Source of the DNA: Agapetus fuscipes
Taxonomy: Eukaryota > Arthropoda > Insecta > Trichoptera > Glossosomatidae
Reading direction: 5' to 3'
NCBI GenBank assembly: GCA_951799405.1
Contig: OX637343.1
Location: 17,028,524 to 17,092,523 of the forward strand
Length of the DNA stretch: 64,000 nt
Below the pieces are notes generated by a model that did no database searches, had not been told where the DNA came from, and was given only the letters and a program-made list of their open reading frames with translations. The position numbers and the translations under genes were made by a program. Of this stretch, positions 18,778 through 30,644 are shown in pieces (positions within the stretch are counted from its first letter, which is position 1; every line of letters starts with the position of its first letter).

Positions 18778-19094
18778 TAAGCTACACATATAGTGTAACT
18801 TCTTGCCGCGTTATCCCCGAAGGGGTCGCGTGTGGCGAGTTGAACCTATTTATTTTTACAGGTAAGGGGGCCGGCCTCACGCCAACCACTTCAGTTGAAG
18901 TGGAGGTTTCCCAGCTCCCGAGAGTGCTGGTACTCATTTCTTGTGAAGGCTGAGTAAACCTTGCCGGTATTTTATTTTGGGGTTTGAAATAAATACCGAA
19001 ACGGGAAATCATTTCTGACACCCTCGGTGGGATTCGAACTCGAGCTTTCGGCATGGAATGCAAGCACTCTACCACCTGAGCTATCGACCGGACT
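18778..19094 (-). mobile_element. SINE-B, full-length reference copy
   Basis: Sense strand is minus. The head at 19020-19094 reads GTCCGGTCGATAGCTCAGGT with B-box GAGTTCGAATCCC. Then come the AAATGATTTCCCGTTTCGG, GGAAACCTCCACTTCAACTG, GGCCGGCCCCCTTACCTGTA and CGCGACCCCTTCGGGG blocks. The end is GTTACACTATATGTGTAGCT. Length about 315 bp. The head is closest to Lys/Ala-type tRNAs by eye. Confidence 0.8.
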
Positions 19095-19235
19095 AATTTA
19101 ATTAAAATAAATTTAACTGTAAAATAAATATCCTAAAGAAGATCGTATCCCAAAGAAAATTTTCCTCATTGAAATTAGTTGAAATGCCCTGCATCCGTTC
19201 CAGCCTCAAAAATGCTACTCCCATTTTTTTTATAT

Positions 19236-19715
19236 GTTTTTTAACAGGTTTTTCAATATGAAAAATGTATGTACGGTGTATGTACGGTGGAAATGAAGCA
19301 TTTGAGAAGCATGACAGGAAAAACTCTGAGGGATAGAGTTAGGAATGAATGGGTAAAAAAATAATGTAATTTGAAAGAGGATGTGAAAGCTAAGGTACAA
19401 AAGAATGTGATGAGATGGTTTGGGCATGTGGAAAGAATGAATGATGATAGACTGACAAAGTATGTATACAAAGAAAGTGTGAAAGGAAAAAAAGGGAAGG
19501 GACGACCGAGAAAAGTATGGAGTGATCAGATTGAGGAGATTGTGAAGGAATGGGATATACAAAGTGAGCGTAAAAGGAGAAAATGCATGAAAAAAGTGAT
19601 GGATATGAATGAATTGAAAGAGGTATGTAAGGATAGGAAAAAATGGAGGCAACTCTGCAGAGGCTCTGGCCACCTCTAGCGGAATGGCGACAGAGTTACA
19701 GTTACAGTTACAGAA
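19236..19715 (+). mobile_element. RTE-like LINE (X) 3' fragment
   Basis: Begins around CGGTGGAAATGAAGCATTTG, where a stop (AAATAATG) interrupts the ORF near 19361. It then stays open from 19371: RWFGHVERMNDDRLTKYVY, KGRPRKVWSDQIEEIVKEW, stop after CRGSGHL. Ends in GAGTTACAGTTACAGTTACAG. Confidence 0.8.
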
Positions 19716-19761
19716 AAATGTATCTATAAATGACAAATGAGTTTTACCACCAATACTGTAT

Positions 19762-20070
19762 ATAATGGTTCACTTTGCCAATGTCATCCCTGTTTCACGG
19801 AATGCCGGCAACAGTTGCAAGGTTAATTTTCATTTGAGGTTAGGACTTTAATTTGTAAGTACACATTCAGCATTTGTAAGCACGAACTTACATGTCTGTT
19901 TGTGGACATGCATTTGATATGAGTGATGTTTATGTATCTTTGCGACTTAGTTTTAAAAATAGATTTGTGGAAAGGAATGCAATCCACCAACCTATTTTGC
20001 CTGTCAAGTTGTCTTCATGCAAAAGCAGAAGCTATGGCATCTGTTGAACTAGGGTCAAAGTTATGGTCAG
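19762..20070. mobile_element. Retroposon C fragment followed by SINE-D fragment
   Basis: C plus 19762-19945 (GGTTCACTTTGCCAATGTCA to TCTTTGCGACTTAG). D minus 19952-20070 (GATTTGTGGAAAGGAATGCA, AGGGTCAAAGTTATGGTCAG). Confidence 0.6.
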
Positions 20071-20117
20071 CAAACAACAAAATTTGTACACGCAAATTTA
20101 TTCGTGTTTTTTTTTTG

Positions 20118-20220
20118 TGAGCATTCATTTAATATGAATTTTAAATGTTAACATGTCCTGGCAACCTTGATTATTGATTATAGTGGTCAGCCTCATACCA
20201 ACCTATAAGTCAAGGAATTT
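20118..20220. mobile_element. Retroposon C end pieces, tail then head
   Basis: Plus tail 20118-20180 (ATTCATTTAATATGAATTTT to TTGATTATTGATTATAG), then a minus head 20181-20218 (GTCAGCCTCATACCAACCTA). Confidence 0.6.
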
Positions 20221-20639
20221 CATGATGAATTTGCACGGAAATAAGATAAGACTGTTTTTCTTAAATCGCCTTTTGTTTCTAGAGCAAAAAACATTCATTT
20301 GAAAAATTTCTGTAAATTTTAATTCGATCCCTCTCTCCACTCACTTCACTCTACGTTCCCATAAACTTTATAACATTGCTCTACGGTACATTCCTTCTCC
20401 TTTAGTTGAGTGCAAAACACTGCGTTAATACTCGATCATCGCGTAAACAAAAACATGTATGAAAACTAAAACACTCAATACGGGCGCTGTTGTTTCTTTC
20501 GTATATTTAATTTTTGTTAACGTGATGGTTGAGTACGTGTCACAACAAATTGGTCAAAGACAACTCGTCCATAGATAGCTCGTCTTTAGACAAATCGGTC
20601 ACACACGATATTTTGATATAAAAAGGGCGCCGTTTTTGT
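20221..20639. other. No named feature; degenerate GTCCATAGA-type repeats
   Basis: 20540-20610 contains CGTCCATAGATAGCTCGTCT and AAATCGGTCACACACGATA. Similar word groups recur at 13150, 20850 and 24450, near CR1-like pieces. Confidence 0.3.
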
Positions 20640-20830
20640 GTGTGTCACACCTCAAGGGCCCTCCTAATCAGAATGAGATATTTTAATAAGGTGCCGTTTC
20701 AGTGCTCCCTTAAAAATGCCAACAGATTCCAAAACCCTCATTCCGGGTGGCAGTCTGTTCCACTTCCGCAAACCGGAAAGTGCGATCCCCAAAATTAGTG
20801 AGTATTTGACGGCGAGGCTGCATCAACCTG
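20640..20830 (-). mobile_element. CR1/L2-like LINE 3' end
   Basis: Minus translation gives NFGDRTFRF and RGALKRHLIKISHSD-like blocks with a frameshift. The 3' end TGAGGTGTGACACACACAAA and AACGGCGCC matches the 13720-13765 end. Confidence 0.65.
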
Positions 20831-21000
20831 ACAGCTTCGATCACAAACAACTATTCCGTAGACAGCTCTACCAAAGACAAATCGAGGGTGAACTATTCAG
20901 TCACACGATAGTTCATCCACACAAAATTTTGATCACTTACAAAAAAGGTTAATAGACAGATTCATTAACTTCCTCAACAAAAGGTTTGTAATTACTTGAC

Positions 21001-21295
21001 TGTAACTGTAACTGTAACTGTAACTCTGTCGCCATGCCGCTAGGGGTGGCCAGAGCCTCTGCAGAGTTGCCTCCATTTTTTTCCTATCCTAACATACCTC
21101 TTTCAGTTCCTTTATATCAATCACCTTTTTCATGCATTTTCTTCTTTTACGCTCACTTTGTATATCCCATTATTTCACAATCTGATCACTCCATACTTTT
21201 CTCGGTCGTCCCTTCCCTCTTTTTCCTTTCACACTTTCTTTGTAAACATACTTTGTCAGTCTATCATCATTCATTCTTTCCACTTGAGTTTTAAT
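21001..21295 (-). mobile_element. RTE-like LINE (X) 3' fragment
   Basis: (TGTAAC)4 at the left is the reverse of the (TTACAG)n tail. The sequence mirrors 46130-46290 with about a 10-bp deletion near TATCCCATTATTTC. The frame is broken. Confidence 0.75.
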
Positions 21296-21406
21296 TTATT
21301 GTAGATTTCTGTGATTTAGCTGTCTGACGACATATCGTCTCCTTAATGTTTGTTTGCCTTATGTCTATCGGATTTAATTATACATGAACAATGTTTGTAT
21401 GTGTAC

Positions 21407-23708
21407 TAAGGAGGGCCACTGATGTATGGGAAAATAAAAATTACGCTGAATTTTAATCTAAGAGTGAAATTATGTTGCTAAATGACGTAATTTTATTGTA
21501 CAGAAAGTTTCATTAGAATCAAACAACAACTTTGGTCTCCAAATCGACATTGAAATAATGAGAAATTAAAAAAAAACACAAAAAAAAATTTTTTACATAC
21601 TGACTTCAAGCCCGATTTTTTAATTTTATTTCTCATGATCTGTGTGTAAAACAAATGTTTTAGGTATAAAATAACACATTTGAGAGAAAAAAGTAAATTA
21701 CAGAAAGTAAAATTTTGTTATTGATAACGTAAAAAATCCGTTTTCTTTCGAATTTTGGCCTGACACTGCGAGACGTTATTTTAGGTTAAATATTTTTTTC
21801 TAATGTTGATTTAAAAAAAAAAACGTTGCAAAGACTTTTGTGCTGTTCTTCAAAGACATTTTGCTAGTTTTCGCATGATAAACGCAGATGAGATAGATCC
21901 ATTTGCCCACCGTGTGCTGTGAAAAAAAATGAGATCTCTATCAGATGTCTTTTGAGATACCTATTAGTGGTTCAGATGTATTTTTCTGCCAATTTGTAAT
22001 ACCACAGTAAGTTGCAACAACAAAGTTAATTCATGGAACTTGTAAGAGTCAATTTTCCCACCTTACATGATAAGAATTTTTAGAATCTTACGTGTATCTG
22101 CGAGGAGTTCACTTAGGTGTTTGAGAAGATTCGTAACTTCGCTATCAGTAAGTTTTCTGAATGAGCAAAGCAACTACTTTTTCACTTGGCGCAATCAATT
22201 ATCATTTTAGGTTTTCCTGATGAATATTTTTAATTTAAATAAACTTCGATAAATGTCGGAAACCATCTTTGCAATAGGATGGCACTTATAAATATCATAA
22301 ATGTAACTGAACATAGTTAAACTGAAAAGTAATCATTATTTTTGAGTAAATGTATGTACCTTAAGAAGGTTACTGATAAAAAAATAAGACATATTATTAT
22401 AAATCAAGCTAATGCGTATGCTTGAGCAACATAATTTGCCAAATTATTAAGTTTTTTAAGGGATCCTAAGCTCTATAGCTCGCGGAATCTACCAAGCATA
22501 GGATTTTTTTCCTGGAGTTTTATGGGCTAAGTTTATGTTTTCTAAGACAAACTTGTATAGATATAATTGATCTGTACTTAAATCTTATGCGAATAAATCA
22601 TAATGGGTATTATAGGTTTTTTTGAAAACTAATTGAATGTTTCACATTTGAAACCATGCAGAACTTCTGAAGTTATGAGTGCTGCCACTTTTCCCTAAAC
22701 TCAATACCTGTAGAAAGTTTTTGCCAATGTAGAAACATCCAGTAAGCCTTTTTTGAAAAGTTGGCGATGCAGCTTTGGAAATGATTCTTGTGAGACTGGC
22801 TGTGGAGATATACATACTCAATGATGATGGTGTTTTATGTTATTTTAAGATTTAGGTTCTTTTACCATCAATGTATTTTTGCTAGATTATCTAAGCTTTT
22901 TTACGTAGATTATTTTTTCTTTGATTTCTTAGTTACTTTATAACGACTATGGCTGTACCTATTTCCAATAATCTTTTTCCCTGATGTTTGCTTGTCAGTT
23001 AGGAAGCTTCACTCTTGTGCGTGTCTTGTGTCTAACACTACGCAATATCTATGAAAGGCGCATTGATTTATTTTTTTACATTTACAGGACAATAAATGTA
23101 AAACAGCACATTATTCATCATCTTCATCATAAGCTCAACAGTCTTGGGTGGGTTTTTTTTTTAACTTATATTAAGTTGTTTTTGGAGATTTTGGCGTTTT
23201 TTCGTGATTTTCAAAACATTTCTTGTCCAGTTGTGCAGTTACATTACTGCATTAAAAGATAAATTTCATGACATTTCATGCTTTCTAAAAGAATAAAACA
23301 AATTTTGCCAGTCACAGGGCATTGAAATAAGTTTCGTATTCAACTCATAGTGACAACGCGCGGTCACAAATTCTTTGCAAAATAGTGAAATTCGACGCTC
23401 TCTCTACCCCTCCTACTGCTTATTTAGTGAAAAAATAACTTGTTTATTTGTACTATTGGTGCGCATTACTATATTTTATGCACAAAATTATAGAAATTAC
23501 CGTAAAATATCAATTCCTTATTGTATTATTAGCCCTCATGAAAAATGATAAAAATGGCATTTTTTCGAAACTTTGAGGCCGATTTGGAGACAGATGATTA
23601 ATACTTTTACGGAATTTTATTTTACACACGTAATTTGAACTTCTTTTGGCAACATATTCTTACTATTAGATGATTATTGTCCAAAAAAAAAAAAATCGGC
23701 CCTCCTTA
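21407..23708. mobile_element. Orphan 2.3-kb DNA transposon with 8-bp target duplication
   Basis: Ends TAAGGAGGGCC (21407-21417) and GGCCCTCCTTA (23698-23708) are exact inverted repeats. They are flanked by the identical octamer ATGTGTAC (21399-21406 and 23709-23716). Looser terminal similarity goes on inwards (ATGTTGCTAAA, GACGTAATTTTATT, CTCCAAATCGAC on the left; variants in reverse near 23560-23660). The interior is AT-rich with no transposase-like frame; the best ORF, 92 codons at 22984, has no recognisable motif. An 8-bp duplication fits hAT or P-type elements. I read this as a non-autonomous or fully decayed copy. Confidence 0.75.
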
Positions 23709-23906
23709 ATGTGTACTGCACGAATGTGTCTTATGAAAACTAGATACTGATTAAAAATATATCTAAAACAGCTCTCACATTACGGTGTTTTGCGTTTTTT
23801 GTCAGATTGTTTAGTAGGACAATATCATTGAAAGTTAATTTCTAATCCAATGGTAGATAAACCAAGCTTGCACTTGAGGTGATGATATATATTGTATGTG
23901 ACCAAA

Positions 23907-24405
23907 ATATCGGTGTTATGGCCGAGGGAGTCAAGTGGCTGTTCTTTCCAGCGTATTTGGAATAGAATAACGTTAGGTCGATCCCCGCCTAAGTCATTTG
24001 ACCATAACTTTGATCCTGGTTCAACAGATGCCATTTCGTAATTATCAATTCATTATTCATTCAAACATATAGTAATATTAAGTTCCTTGACTTATAGGTT
24101 GGTATGCGGCTGACCACCCATACTGTAAAAAATGGCTCCCTTTGCCAATGTCACCCCTGCTTCAGGGAAGGCCGGCAAGAGTTGCAGGGCTTATGTTCAT
24201 TTCAGATTGGGTTTTTATAATGTAGGTCCACATGCGGCATGTGTAAGCGCGAAATTATGCGTGTCTGCTTGTGGGAATGCATTTAATATGAATCTCAAAT
24301 GATATATATCCTTGCAGCTTAGATTAGAATTGATGATATTAATACCTGTTTCCGGTCAGGCAGAATAGGTTTATGAATTTCATCCATGTTCACAAATCTA
24401 TTTTT
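23907..24405 (+). mobile_element. SINE-D split by retroposon C
   Basis: D head at 23907-24066 (TTATGGCCGAGGGAGTCAAG; B-box AGGTCGATCCCCGCC). C copy at 24082-24330 (TTCCTTGACTTATAGGTTGG to CAGCTTAGATTAGA). D resumes with TTGATGATATTAATACCTG to about 24405. Confidence 0.75.
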
Positions 24406-24794
24406 TGTTATTAAATAAACAACGTCGTTGACTGAATATGTGTGTACGAACCGCCGTACGACCGATTCGTCCATAGCCGAGCCGTCCGTGGACAGATTGT
24501 GTGTGACCGATTTGTCTTGGAACCGTTCGAGTATTGCACTGAAGTGGCTCTCACAAATTATCATACACTTCCTCTAGTGCAAATGTAGGAAAGCTCTTAG
24601 GGAGATATTTTTATTTCGCTGCAGATGCTTTTCGCTTCTTCACTGCTGCAGTACAGATTTGTAGGCAGTTAAGTAGTGTTAGTTTATGCTTTGAAAATAT
24701 TTTGGTATTGCCAAAGAATTTGACATGTTTTAATTGCAAAATGCAACTTATTTTTAATGATTTTGAATTAAATTTAAATATATTACTTGTTAAG
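24406..24794. other. No named feature
   Basis: 24430-24540 has the GTCCATAG..GTCCGTGGACAG word group also seen near 13150 and 20550. The rest is AT-rich. Confidence 0.3.
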
Positions 24795-25052
24795 TGGTCT
24801 GTAGTTCAGTGGTAACACTTCAGACTCTGAATGGAAGGTTGTGGGTTTGAATCCTGGCGGAGCACAAAAAATATACCATTTATATTTTCAAATTTGCCCT
24901 TTGCTGGGTTGAAAAATTCATAAACCATTACCAATGACCGGTCACCAAAGGTCCATCCAGCCTTACAGCAACTGGGTCTTGCTTCAGAACTGGCGCTTTG
25001 TAGCGACGACTAAGCTCGTAAACACCTCTGCGGCATTACAACAAGTGTCAAT
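24795..25052 (+). mobile_element. SINE-A with start of tail version B
   Basis: GGTCTGTAGTTCAGTGGTAA and GGGTTTGAATCCTGG head, core intact, ends CGTAAACACCTCTGCGGCAT and ACAACAAGTGTCAA, where retroposon C begins. Confidence 0.75.
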
Positions 25053-25228
25053 TTTTCAGTGAAGGTCGGCAAGAGTTGCTTGGCCACTGTTCATTGATTT
25101 GGGTTTTAATGCTTAAAATCCAAATGCTTCATGTTTAAACACGATCTTAAACGTATCTGCTTGTGAGAATGCATGTAATATCAATCTTAACTGTATTTCA
25201 TTTTTGCAACTTAGGTTATACATTACAG
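25053..25228 (+). mobile_element. Retroposon C fragment
   Basis: GTGAAGGTCGGCAAGAGTTG to TTTGCAACTTAGGTTATAC. Confidence 0.65.
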
Positions 25229-25914
25229 AGAATATTTTAAATCCTCAGCGGTATATAATATATGAAAGTAAAGCAGTCCAAGTATCCAAGTTTCAAACTC
25301 TACAAAAACGTTTTACAGACAAAATACATAGAAAACAAAACACTCACTTTTAGCGCTGCTTTAGTTTCCATAGATTTTTAAATGCGTTTAAGCGCGAGGT
25401 TTTAAACTAAGGATACAAGCATCTAAAACAATATCTCTTTGGCAAACTCTTGAGTTTACTTTCATCTCATCCCCAAGGAATTTCGCCTCGTCTCCTTTCC
25501 GAGGCAGGAATTCCTCGTGTCTGCTTTGAGAGATAGATTAAAAACATACTAGAGAGTGTATTTTTTCTTCTCGTGCTGTTTTTTTTTGTATTACTAGATA
25601 CTGCGAGGAAAATTTCATGAAGGATTTTAATATGAAATGTGGACAAAATCTAATAATTTTAAATCTATTTTGAGGAATATCTTTCGATTAAAAAAACTAA
25701 AAATAAGTTGTCTTTTTTTTCATTTCAAAATGATGCCTTCGATAGTTGAATTGGCAAAAAGCTTGGGTTCAAATCCAAGGTTTTCGAATCACGAATCCAC
25801 AGGAATATGCACTAGACTACAGAACAATCAAATCCTTCTCTTTCGACCTTTTCATAACGAGTCAAAGGCGTTGACCGCTAGACTACGGACCAGTCGAACA
25901 AGCTTAGAACTTAG
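25229..25914. other. No firm feature; decayed tRNA-like pieces at 25735-25895
   Basis: 25735-25900 has TCGATAGTTGAATTGGC, GGGTTCAAATCC and CTAGACTACGGACCAGTC, which look like worn SINE-A/B heads. The rest is AT-rich and unassigned. Confidence 0.3.
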
Positions 25915-26137
25915 AATAATCTAAGTTTCTATGCATTCTCATAAGCAGACACGTACAATTTCGCGCTCACACATGCCGCATGTGGACCTACAATATAAAA
26001 AACCCAATCTTAAATAAACATAAGCCCTGCAACTCTTGCCGATCTTCCCTGAAACAGGGGTGACATTGGCAAAGTGAACAATTTTCAACAGCATGGGGGT
26101 CAGCATCATTCCAATCTATAAGTCAAGGAATGACAAG
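25915..26137 (-). mobile_element. Retroposon C copy
   Basis: AATAATCTAAGTTTC (worn tail) to CAATCTATAAGTCAAGGAAT; central ACTCTTGCCGATCTTCCCTG. Confidence 0.75.
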
Positions 26138-26219
26138 GTCGAAATATCAAAATCAAAAACAAAATGTATGTTTTCAAAGGTCTTGAAGTTCTTCTTCAAA
26201 ATGATACCACATTCTTACC

Positions 26220-26465
26220 ATCTAATCTAAATCTAAGTTGCAAAGATATGTAGCATTTGAAATTCATATTAAATGCATTCCCACAAGCAGACACGCATAA
26301 TTTCGCGCTCACACATGCCGCATGTGGACCTACAATATACAAAACCCAATCTAAAATAAACATAGGCCTTGCAACTCTTGCCGACCTTCCCTGAAATAGG
26401 GGTGACATTGACCAAGTGAACCATTTTTTACAGCATGGGTGGCAACCTATAAGTCAAGGAATAAT
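26220..26465 (-). mobile_element. Retroposon C copy
   Basis: ATCTAATCTAAATCTAAGTT to GGTGGCAACCTATAAGTCAAG; a short deletion in the head. Confidence 0.8.
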
Positions 26466-26559
26466 AAGGAAGGAAAAATAACATTTAAGTATATAAAAAC
26501 AACAAAACGTTAAAAACAATCTATACAAAAAAAATACAATAAATGAATAAGCCAACATA

Positions 26560-26690
26560 ACAAATCAACTTTGCAGATTAGCCGCCACTCCTTTCTGTCC
26601 TTGCAATCTTCTTTCATTTGATCCAGAGTCATAACCTTTTTCTTACAAGCTCTCTTTTTCTTATGACTCTGGATATCCCATACATTCTTC
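26560..26690 (-). mobile_element. RTE-like LINE (Y) 3' fragment
   Basis: Minus frame reads VWDIQSHKKKRACKKKVMT and LDQMKEDCKDRKEWRLICK. Confidence 0.7.
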
Positions 26691-27290
26691 ACATAAAAGC
26701 GAAAATACAAAGAAACTTTTAACGCCCGAATCACATTTGTGGGTGAGTTTCTGCATATAATCATCTGGAACAAGACTATCCCCCTATAATCTCCCAGGAT
26801 AAGCCATCTCCAGCATCCAGCAACCGTTTCATGCTACATTTCACTGGGAAGCGATTACGCTAGATGAAATTTTCGAGAAAAATATCTAGAACATTCCCTG
26901 TGGATGTCGCACAAATGTACCGCATCAATTGTAAAGATTAATACAATGAAATAAATGTAGCGAGTGAAGTATTCAAGATTTCAAATAACAAACCGCATTC
27001 AAATGTATTGCGGTAAACGATTTTAATCTTGTATATTGTTATGTTTTACGGGCTCAATTCAATAAAAGTTTCGGTTAATTTATTTTAAGATTTCGTTCAC
27101 ATTTGGTTCATTCACAGAGTTCACTCCACGGTCGTTTGATCACTTATGTATTAGCTTGACGGCTCAGATACAAGTCTACGCTAAAGACAGCTTTGGCCTT
27201 TTTTATAGCATGGTATAAGGATGGTTCTTGAATCATTAGGAACTGGAACATACGTGATTTGACTCGAATATTCTATTTAGAATATTCGAG
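26691..27290. other. No feature recognised
   Basis: Contains TGTTATGTTTTACGGGCTC and an AATAAA, which could be an LTR edge, but no second copy or TG..CA pairing supports it. Confidence 0.25.
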
Positions 27291-27294
27291 TGTA

Positions 27295-27625
27295 AAAAAG
27301 TGTTTGCGTTGCCAATATCACCCATATTTCAAAAAATAATTTCAAGGCTAATGTTCATTTGAGATTGAGGTTTTTTGTGGTAAGTTAACATGCAGCATGT
27401 TTAAGCGCAAACTCATACGTGTCTGTATGTCGTGTTTTCCTACCTGATGATAACCTTTAAGGTCAAAAACGTTTGTAATTAATATATCAAATATATGTGA
27501 AGAAAAACAGTGTCTACTAAGAATTTTGTTTTCTAGAATACATAAAAAAACAATCATACTTGTGTATTTGTAGGCATACAATTAATATGAATCCTAAATG
27601 TCAGATAACTTAGCGACTAAGATAA
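27295..27625 (+). mobile_element. Retroposon C copy split by a hammerhead-bearing fragment
   Basis: C body 27295-27430 (GTTTGCGTTGCCAATATCAC to CATACGTGTCTGTATG) and C tail 27556-27625 (CTTGTGTATTTGTAGGCAT). The 125 bp between them begins with the motif at 27441-27477. Confidence 0.6.
27441..27477 (+). repeat. Hammerhead-like motif, decayed core
   Basis: TAC, CTGATGA, T, AACCTT loop AAGGT, CAAAA, palindrome AACGTT, T, GTA. Same order as 9751-9786, but GAAA is CAAA, so cleavage is not expected. Confidence 0.45.
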
Positions 27626-27859
27626 TCACCACTGAAGAGGCAAAAGAAGAATAAGAAAATTTAAAAATTTGTGGAAACAAAAATGAAAAATAAAGGTTAA
27701 AGTTTCTTAGCTCATAAACTACCAAAAAATTCGCCCGCCAAACGAATAGAGCCTTGAAGGAACTAGAGGTCAAAAGTCGCGAAAACTCTCTCCCACGTTG
27801 AAAACAGCTGAGATGAAAAATTTGTCGAATATATTAGGCGCTGCGGGTCTCTTGCCTTA
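27626..27859. other. No feature recognised
   Basis: A-rich, then mixed sequence. Nothing named. Confidence 0.35.
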
Positions 27860-28046
27860 GCCTCCATGTGACCCTTTAACCGAAAGGCACTCAAAATATT
27901 TCAGTGCGTAGATCCCTCAACCAATTTATTTCGTTTTTCATAGAAATGCCACGTCTTGTGGTTAGAGAGACATCAGTGACTTCAAAAGATGTCTCAAGAC
28001 TGATTTGTTCACAGAATCTTTAGAGGTGCCCTTGGAGTGACAGTGT
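27860..28046 (+). mobile_element. LINE C-terminal scrap
   Basis: The frames read FSVRRSLNQFISFF-like and FKRCLKTDLFTESLEVPLE-like blocks, resembling the last residues of CR1/L2-group ORF2. Frameshifted and weak. Confidence 0.4.
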
Positions 28047-29024
28047 CAATAACAAAGTGTATTAAATTTCCAGTAATTTTTCAAGATAATTTCACGTATT
28101 GATTTTATTTCATAAAATGACAGACTACCTTTCAAAAAATGCATCTGCGTTTTTAAAAAAATAATATCTGGCTTAGTTTTTAAACTACAGCTCGGTAAAA
28201 TTCGCCCATTTTCGATTTCCGCTAAAACAGCTCATTTTTTTATTTAGGCGGATGTGACGTCAATGGATCTCACAATGTATGGAGTGTATCGTTAGGTTTT
28301 CTAAGACCGATGGATCCATCTACGTAACTTTGACGTCACAGCGTGTTTCTTCGGCCTCACTGCGTTTTGGCGGTATTCAAATTCTCGACATTTTATTTTT
28401 GAAAATTATCAATGACATCTTTATTTTTACTATATAAAAAATATATGGTTGTTATCCTTGAAATGTACTCTACACAATCACACTTTTTTTAACCGTTTTC
28501 CCCAACACTGCAATTACCCTATTCTCTTCGCCTCATTAAAAATTGTAATTGTTACTCTGTCGTCATTATGCTAGGGGTGAAAACCTCTTCGGGAGGTCTA
28601 TGACACTTGTTAGAGCAACCTTCGTCTTAATTTTTTAGTACAAATATGTTTTTAAATAGTTTTTCTGTACAATTTCATATAAGTCATCATTGGCATCTTT
28701 GGTCTCGAAGGCTGCTTTTGATTCGGGCCCCAAAAATAATTAAAGGTAAATCTCTCTAATAATTCATTTCTAAAAAGTCTATGAGGGCGTTGTCGTGAAT
28801 GTTTTAAAAACCTGAGCCCTCGAACAAATTTATGTACAACAATTATTTGATTATATATTTTTTAACGTCTTGAGGGGTCCTACGACGCAGGGGCCCTGGG
28901 TTGGTCACACAGCTCAAACCACCCTTAATCCGGACCTGCCTATATAAAGCCTTTTTTACATTTTTTTCATAAAACACAGTCACACCTCAAAACTATGAGA
29001 ATTGGCTTTTCATGACTCATTCAT
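28047..29024. other. Mostly unassigned; RTE tail scrap at 28543-28580
   Basis: Only AATTGTTACTCTGTCGTCAT and TATGCTAGGGGTG look like an RTE-X minus 3' end. 28240-28330 has a loose inverted pair around GGATGTGACGTCAATGGATC and TTTGACGTCAC. Otherwise nothing. Confidence 0.3.
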
Positions 29025-29310
29025 TTGCCAAACTGCCCTTTAATGGAATGATCTACTAGTGCTTGTGTTTTCCTTCTCAATTTAATCAGGTTTTATTCAA
29101 AACCAGCATCAATCGCCACTTCCTGGAAGCGCCTCACGACAGAAGCAACAATTCAAGCAACACCTTTGCGGCACCCTTCCAGGGTGATATGACCCCCAAG
29201 CTTTTCAAGAAGTGGGGAGCCTCCCGCACAAGATTCCTTAACAAAACCTTCATATTTAAAAAAAAGAACAGTCAATACATAATAAATACAATAAATGTAA
29301 TGTCTTAAAA
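29025..29310 (+). mobile_element. LINE C-terminal fragment (Jockey/CR1-group)
   Basis: The frame gives WNDLLVLVFPSQFNQVLFKT and SINRHFLEAP, the WN-LP..VFP..FK..VNR pattern at the end of several LINE ORF2 proteins. Open to 29308. Confidence 0.6.
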
Positions 29311-30242
29311 ACATTTTAAAAATTCAAAATAACTTACATTATTGTGGAACCGCCCCTGGAACACACCATGCTTTACGCGAGTATTAATAAATAGTAATTT
29401 ACATGTGTTAGCGCAAGCTCCCGGCTGCTGCTCCTTTCTTGGCTTTCACATGGCACTTTATTTTATTTCAAGTAATCTATTGAAAATATTTTTAAACACA
29501 CTTAATTCCTGATAAAAGAAAAACAGTTTTGTTTTCGATTACGTGAGTATATTTTTACATCACTTTGATTTAGGATATAAAATATTTTATAATCCTACGT
29601 GTTATTTTAACCGAAAAAATATTAATTTCACAATTTTTGCAATGAAGATGAAAACGGTGCACTGCTCACTGTTTTTTTTTAATGCAACACTTATTTTAAA
29701 AACCAACGTGTTATATTTGAACAGTTACGTATAAAAATAAATAAATATTGTTCTGCTTACGTTAAGTAAAATTATTTTATTAAATAAAGCGAGGTTTAAA
29801 AATTTAATATCATACTTTTTTATTTAATTTGATCACTTTTCAACATTTCAAAAAACGTGTTGAAAAAAAATTAACGCGATCTTAAAATTTACGAAATCAA
29901 GCCCGAAGACACCGCGCACTTGGCTGACGTACCGCCACAGACTGCTGATAATGCAATCGAGATTCTATTTAAGTACTTTCCCTTGCTCAGCGACTTTCTC
30001 TCACTGTGATTGGTTTGGGGCGTGTCTTAATGAGTGCGGGGGGATATCCCACATGGTGGGAGAGTTTTAATTTGTCATTCTTATACTACAGAGGGCTCGC
30101 TTACTTATTTCAAACTGATCAAAGAAATCAACAGCTGATATCGTCCCACTAAAGAACCAAAGTCAGTTTTTTTGGCAAAAGTACCAAATTTATTTTCCTA
30201 GTCACTGAACTCAAAGCACAAATCGTCACGGTGATACGAACG
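29311..30242. other. No feature recognised
   Basis: AT-rich; 29512-29549 repeats the AAAACAGTTTTGTTTTCGAT block seen before the 8269 hairpin. No coding frame with a motif. Confidence 0.35.
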
Positions 30243-30543
30243 TTTCTAAGCTACACATATAGTGTCACTTCTTGCCGTGTATATCCCGAAGATGTCACTT
30301 GTAGCGAGTCGAACCTATTTATTTTTACAGGTATGGAGACTTCAGTTGAAGTTGGTGTTTCCCAGCTTCCGGGGAACTAGCACTCATTTCTTGTGAAGGC
30401 TGAGTAAACCTTGCAGGTTTTTTATTTTGGGTTTGAAATAAACACCAAAATGGGATTTTTTTTCTGACACTCTCGGTGGGATTCGGACCCGAGCTCTTGT
30501 GCATGGAATGCAAGCACTCTGACAACTGCGCTGTCGACCGGAC
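30243..30543 (-). mobile_element. SINE-B copy
   Basis: CTAAGCTACACATATAGTGT to CGCTGTCGACCGGAC; B-box weakened (GGGATTCGGACCCG). Confidence 0.75.
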
Positions 30544-30644
30544 AATCAATACGAAAATAAATTGATAAAATTAAGAGCCCTCTACATGCTTGATCGTCAC
30601 TAGTCGGGCATATTTCTCAATCAAAACCCATTTGCTATAAGGCT

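Noticed and set aside
22984..23262. 92-codon frame inside the 2.3-kb transposon as transposase
   Set aside because: No catalytic motif, low-complexity AT-driven composition.
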